Of a stretch of 64,000 nucleotides of DNA, positions 60,832-64,000 are shown piece by piece. The stretch lies in assembly GCA_009841115.1 (NCBI GenBank), contig VXML01000084.1, positions 38,297-102,296 on the forward strand. Reading direction: 5' to 3'. The stretch's first letter is position 1, and each line of letters starts with the position of its first letter. This stretch comes from Gemmatimonadota bacterium (lineage in GTDB: Bacteria; Latescibacterota; UBA2968; UBA8231). A program made the translations under genes and the position numbers. Under the pieces are notes generated by a model. It was not told the origin of the DNA and searched no databases. It saw nothing but the letters and a program-made list of their open reading frames with translations.

Positions 60832-61167
60832 ATGACAACGGGAACCCTGAATCAACACATTGAGATCACCCCAGGCATATCAAGTGGCAAACCCCGCATT
60901 GCCGGTCATCGAATCACTGTGGAGAATATCGTCATCTGGCACGAGCGCCTAGGCAAGAGTGCCGACGAAATCGCCAGCGATTACGATATAACCCTCGCGG
61001 ATGTGTATGCGGCATTGGCTTACTATTTCGATCACCGGCATGAGATTGACCAGTCGCTCGAAGAGAGTCGAGCATTTGTAAATACCTTACGTCAAGAATT
61101 CTCTTCGAAGCTTCCTCAAAAAATGCAAAAGTGGAATATCTATAGAGTACAAGGAAGTCATGGCTAA
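60832..61167 (+). CDS. DUF433-domain protein (antitoxin-like)
   Basis: The 111-residue protein has the DUF433 pattern: HIEITPGISSGKPRIAGHRITVENIVIWHERLGKSADEIASDYDITLADVYAALAYYFDHRHEID, which contains a winged or simple helix-turn-helix (SADEIASDYDITLADVYAAL). DUF433 proteins are usually antitoxins of PIN-like DUF5615 toxins (VapB45-type). Here the next gene is not DUF5615 but a HicB-like protein. A second DUF433 gene with its toxin is at 63670. ATG 60832 is spaced about six bases from AGAGGGA; ATG 60826 is too close. It overlaps the next gene by eight bases. Confidence 0.8.
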   Translation: MTTGTLNQHIEITPGISSGKPRIAGHRITVENIVIWHERLGKSADEIASDYDITLADVYAALAYYFDHRHEIDQSLEESRAFVNTLRQEFSSKLPQKMQKWNIYRVQGSHG

Positions 61168-61405
61168 TTCAGACCCAGTGGTTGCCGATCCCAGCACTGA
61201 GATCATCTTTGAAGTCAGCGAGGACGAAGTAGATGGGGGTTATTCAGCAAGTGCGCTTGGATATGGCATCCATACGCAGGGAGAAGACTGGAACGATCTG
61301 AAGGCCATGGTGCGAGACGCGGTGCTCTGCCATTTCGACGACACCATGCCGCGGCCCAAGTTGATACGCCTTCACTTCGTGCGCGATGAGGTTCTCTTGG
61401 TATGA
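61160..61405 (+). CDS. HicB-like small protein
   Basis: The 81-residue protein (IIFEVSEDEVDGGYSASALGYGIHTQGEDWNDLKAMVRDAVLCHF, then KLIRLHFVRDEVLLV) has the partial RNase-H-like strand order of HicB-type antitoxins: a GGYSASALG turn, a GxDW/EDW helix and a short final strand. Such proteins are often mislabelled 2-oxoisovalerate dehydrogenase. No HicA toxin is adjacent. It overlaps the DUF433 gene by eight bases and hsdS by four (ATGA), so it is translationally embedded in the hsd operon. Confidence 0.7.
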   Translation: MANSDPVVADPSTEIIFEVSEDEVDGGYSASALGYGIHTQGEDWNDLKAMVRDAVLCHFDDTMPRPKLIRLHFVRDEVLLV

Positions 61406-62811
61406 AGTTACCCAGCACCGGCGAACTGAAGCCATATCCGGAAATGAAGGACTCTGGTGTTGAGTGGCTGGGGAAGGTGCCCGCGCATTGGGATATTCGG
61501 AGAGCGAAGTATTTACTAGAGGAGTGTGATACCCGCTCTGTTGATGGAAGTGAGGAACTGCTTCGTGTTTCACAGTACACCGGTGTCACCCTGCGTAGTC
61601 CGACGGACGATGGAGACGAGCCGGATACTCGGGCAGCATCACTGGTCGGCTACAAGCGTGTCGAGCCCGATGATCTCGTTGTAAATATCATGCTCGCATG
61701 GAATGGTAGCATGGGCGTTTCACAATTCCGTGGTATTACGAGTCCCGCTTACTGTGTTTATCGCTTTAGGGCGAACTCTCACCCATGGTACTTTCACCAT
61801 CTGCTTCGTTCTCCGGTTTACAAGGCACGTATCAAAGCTGTTTCTACCGGAGTAGTAGAGAGCCGACTACGTCTCTATACAGATGACCTCTACCGCCTTG
61901 AAGCTCTTGTCCCGCCCCTCCTCGAACAAACCGCCATCGTCCGCTTCCTCGACCACGCCGACCGGCGCATCCGGCGCTACATCCGCGCCAAACAGAAGCT
62001 GATTGCGCTGCTTGAGGAGCAGAAGCAGGCCATCATCCATCAGGCCGTAACTCGTGGGATAGATGCCGCGATTTCCTTGAAGCCGACAGGAAACTCGTGG
62101 TTCCCGGAAGTACCCGATGCCTGGGATGTGATTCCCATGGGACGGGTGATCTTGAGAGCCGTAGACGGTCCACACCTTTCGCCTGACTACTTAGACAAAG
62201 GAATTCCATTCCTGTCAGCGAGGAACATCAAGGTTGACCGTTGGAGTCTTGAAGATGTCAAGTTTATTTCGCAGACCGATTACGACACCTTCTGCCAGCG
62301 AGTGAAGCCCGAGATGGGTGACGTGCTCTACACAAAGGGCGGAACTACTGGTGTCGCTCGAGCTGTAGACCTTGACTTCCCGTTCCAAGTTTGGGTTCAC
62401 GTTGCGGTATTGAAATTGAGGAAGGATCGAGTCTTACCACACTATCTTGCCACAGTACTAAATACACCACGGTGCTATGAACAATCTCAACTGTTTACAC
62501 GCGGTGCTACCAACCAGGATCTCGGGCTTGGGCGAATGAAGGGTATTGTGCTTCCCTTACCTTCCTTGGCCGAGCAGTCGAAAATCATCGAACGGGTTAT
62601 GACAGTCCAAGCGCAGATTAGTCGGGGTACTCATGCCGCTTTTCGCCAAATCGAACTCCTACAGGAATACCGCACTCGCCTAATCGCCGATGTCGTTACC
62701 GGCAAGCTCGATGTGCGCGAGGCGGCGGCTGAACTACCTGAGGGAGACGTCCCCGGCGACGCCGAGGAATCGGCAGAAGAACGCATAATCGAAGAGGAGG
62801 TGACCGTATGA
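61402..62811 (+). CDS. hsdS: HsdS: Type I restriction-modification specificity subunit
   Basis: The 469-residue protein has two target-recognition domains. The first opens YPEMKDSGVEWLGKVPAHWDIRRAKYLL, and the first long helix is LLEQTAIVRFLDHADRRIRRYIRAKQKLIALLEEQKQAIIHQAVTRG. The second opens WFPEVPDAWDVIPMGRVI, and the second helix is LAEQSKIIERVMTVQAQISRGTHAAFRQIELLQEYRTRLIADVVTGKLDVRE. The two helices match the conserved spacer pairs that bind HsdM. The recognition sequence cannot be read from the protein. Both ends overlap neighbouring genes by ATGA. The first half is visibly AT-richer than hsdM, as expected for a shuffled specificity gene. Confidence 0.94.
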   Translation: MKLPSTGELKPYPEMKDSGVEWLGKVPAHWDIRRAKYLLEECDTRSVDGSEELLRVSQYTGVTLRSPTDDGDEPDTRAASLVGYKRVEPDDLVVNIMLAWNGSMGVSQFRGITSPAYCVYRFRANSHPWYFHHLLRSPVYKARIKAVSTGVVESRLRLYTDDLYRLEALVPPLLEQTAIVRFLDHADRRIRRYIRAKQKLIALLEEQKQAIIHQAVTRGIDAAISLKPTGNSWFPEVPDAWDVIPMGRVILRAVDGPHLSPDYLDKGIPFLSARNIKVDRWSLEDVKFISQTDYDTFCQRVKPEMGDVLYTKGGTTGVARAVDLDFPFQVWVHVAVLKLRKDRVLPHYLATVLNTPRCYEQSQLFTRGATNQDLGLGRMKGIVLPLPSLAEQSKIIERVMTVQAQISRGTHAAFRQIELLQEYRTRLIADVVTGKLDVREAAAELPEGDVPGDAEESAEERIIEEEVTV

Positions 62812-63665
62812 CGGACGGGGACAACAACGATCCACCAGAGGACAAGGGAGTAGAGAGACCAAAACAGGCTATTGAATTCAAAGACCCTTCTTGGATTTTG
62901 GAATGGTTAGATACGGCCTTGGAGAAAGAGAAAGAGAAATACAAGGAGTCTCCAGTACTGACAGATATGATTCCGGGTCACGAAGCTGCCCAAGGGTGGG
63001 GCTATGTGGTTATTGGATACTTCCTAGTTGAAGAGGCATTCAAGGCCCTTCTTCACATTCGGGAGAAAGAGGTTCCCAAGGAGCATGCACTGTCTATTTT
63101 ATTCGGCCTTCTCGATCAAGATGATAAGTTGATCCTCTGTGAATATTATGATGACTATAAGGCAACTGTAGAAGGAGAATTAGGACAATTTCCATTTGTC
63201 TCCATCAAGGATTTCCTTGTAAATCTAGACGGGGATAAGAACAAACGAGGGAGTTACATCGGCTCCTTCGATTGGCGGTACTTTCTCATAGAGGAAATGC
63301 AGAGCGGGAAGATGCCGTTAGTCAGCGTAGACTATCTACATGAGGTCACCTATGGGCTTACCCGGATTGTGGAATGGATTGTTTACAAACGATTTCACCC
63401 ATCTCACCACACCCATAGCTGGCGATTGAGGTGGAAACGTCAAGAGAAGTATCGCGACTGGAACAATGTCAGGGTGAAGTCTGATCAATGGAGTGAACTA
63501 GAAGACAGAATAGAAATACTGTGGGGACCAGATTATTGTGGACGTTACGATCTATACGTTTTCCATGGCAAGACCGGAAAGTCTATATTTGGGAAAATCC
63601 CGACCGATTTGGATTTGCCGGTTCTCGACAAGAGGAGAGAGATTGAACATGTGCAAAGGAGGTGA
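62808..63665 (+). CDS. unrecognised protein encoded directly after hsdS
   Basis: I do not recognise this 285-residue soluble protein. Residues 50-110 are helical and HEPN-like in style (GHEAAQGWGYVVIGYFLVEEAFKALLHIREKEVPKEHALSILFGLL). A second helical region follows (FDWRYFLIEEMQSGKMPLVSVDYLHEVTYGLTRIVEWIVYKRFHPSHH), containing an R-x4-H string that may be chance. The C-terminal part (YDLYVFHGKTGKSIFGKIPTDL) is beta-rich. It is joined to hsdS by ATGA overlap, AT-rich in codon use, and not typical of the rest of the window. A defence accessory or effector role is inference from location. Confidence 0.6.
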   Translation: MTDGDNNDPPEDKGVERPKQAIEFKDPSWILEWLDTALEKEKEKYKESPVLTDMIPGHEAAQGWGYVVIGYFLVEEAFKALLHIREKEVPKEHALSILFGLLDQDDKLILCEYYDDYKATVEGELGQFPFVSIKDFLVNLDGDKNKRGSYIGSFDWRYFLIEEMQSGKMPLVSVDYLHEVTYGLTRIVEWIVYKRFHPSHHTHSWRLRWKRQEKYRDWNNVRVKSDQWSELEDRIEILWGPDYCGRYDLYVFHGKTGKSIFGKIPTDLDLPVLDKRREIEHVQRR

Positions 63666-63669
63666 CCGT

Positions 63670-63918
63670 ATGATAGACTGGAGCAAGTGCCCAGCGGTGG
63701 AAAGCGTGCCCGGCCGGGTCAGCGGGGCCTGGGTTTTCACGGGCACCCGGCTGCCAGTGTCGGCCCTTTTCGGCAACTTGGCGGAGGGCGCGACTGTCCA
63801 AGACTTCATCGAGTGGTTCGGCGGGGTGGACGAAGCACAGGTGCGAGCTGTATTGGAATTCGTAGTGCAAGACCTTGACGCCAAGGTTGCCAAGGTCCCG
63901 CATGCGAATCCTGTTTGA
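63670..63918 (+). CDS. DUF433 antitoxin of a PIN-like toxin pair
   Basis: The 82-residue protein (WSKCPAVESVPGRVSGAWVFTGTRLPVSALFGNLAEGATVQDFIEWFGGVDEAQVRAVLEFV) is a compact DUF433 protein with the usual RVSGAWVFTGTRLPVSALF opening and a C-terminal helix-turn-helix. It should neutralise the DUF5615 toxin whose gene overlaps its 3' end by 17 bases. ATG 63670 has a strong ribosome site AAAGGAGGTG at 63655-63664. This pair shows the standard order that the DUF433 gene at 60832 lacks. Confidence 0.88.
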   Translation: MIDWSKCPAVESVPGRVSGAWVFTGTRLPVSALFGNLAEGATVQDFIEWFGGVDEAQVRAVLEFVVQDLDAKVAKVPHANPV

Positions 63919-64000
63919 CCACAACGCGCCTCGGCAGCTTCGCCGTCACCTCGTCGGCCATGACGTTGACGCGGCAGGAGAGCGGGGGTGGGCTGGGCTG
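63902..64000 (+). CDS. DUF5615 PIN-like toxin, N-terminal part (cut by window end)
   Basis: The visible 33 residues, MRILFDHNAPRQLRRHLVG followed by HDVDAAGERGWAGL, match the start of DUF5615 PIN-like proteins: the first acidic residue in ILFDHN, then LRRHLxGHDV and the GWAGL turn. It is predicted to be a ribonuclease toxin held in check by the overlapping DUF433 protein. The gene runs off the right edge. Confidence 0.85.
   Translation, partial: MRILFDHNAPRQLRRHLVGHDVDAAGERGWAGL

Overview
The window is a stretch of GC-rich Gram-negative chromosome. Evidence for this is outer-membrane beta-barrels (TonB-dependent receptor, TolC), several lipoboxes and an MlaC/RND lipid-transport operon. An M6 protease ends in an NFPNPFN-type sorting domain, which is typical of the FCB superphylum. 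This, with Minf_1886, larC, FG-GAP/UnbV and sugar-isomerase genes, points to an uncultivated FCB-like lineage such as Latescibacterota. That placement is inference; no rRNA gene is present. There is one tRNA, tRNA-Gly(GCC). No CRISPR array, IS element or phage block was seen.

Layout. 1-361: tail of a HigB/RelE-like toxin and its XRE antitoxin. 394-6666 (+): barrel protein, MsrP, small secreted protein, nucleoside transporter, GYD protein, quinoprotein dehydrogenase. 6678-8842 (-): TIM-barrel protein and CHAD protein. 8995-12339 (+): TonB receptor and STAS protein. 12364-14423 (-): DprE1/DprE2-like pair. 14612-26883 (+): Uma2 nuclease, GlgB, DppC-type permease, TPR lipoprotein, DUF4292-like lipoprotein, M6 protease, Gfo/Idh oxidoreductase and a duplicated spondin-domain lipoprotein, ending at a strong hairpin terminator. 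26972-34521 (-): DppB, DppA, sugar isomerase, FG-GAP protein, LarC, Minf_1886 protein, M23 peptidase. 34638-36216 (+): RlmN and a membrane hydrolase. 36223-37273 (-): GerW/YtfJ and DUF2953. 37678-39468 (+): unknown secreted protein. 39472-44887 (-): PBP1A overlapped by a large TPR/FG-GAP/UnbV lipoprotein. 44925-45000: tRNA-Gly.

45097-51943 (-) is a tight operon: TolC, an MlaC-like/DUF3047 fusion, MlaC, an HpnN-like RND transporter and an FAD amine oxidase. It looks like an envelope lipid-export system and has a good sigma-70-type promoter. 52162-58433 (+): divergent UvrA, M24 peptidase, QueC and a dimethylformamidase-like protein.

58581-64000 (+) is a Type I restriction-modification island: hsdM, small ORF, DUF433, HicB-like protein, hsdS, an unrecognised 285-residue protein, then a DUF433/DUF5615 toxin-antitoxin pair cut by the window end. 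Its right half is visibly AT-richer, and it starts just after a compound repeat. hsdR is not in the window. The most interesting loci are the DUF3047-fusion lipid operon, the unknown gene behind hsdS, and the spondin lipoprotein with a recent 224-bp internal duplication. Intergenic palindromes (GTAGGGG...CCCCTAC) recur at two distant sites and look like a dispersed REP-like family.
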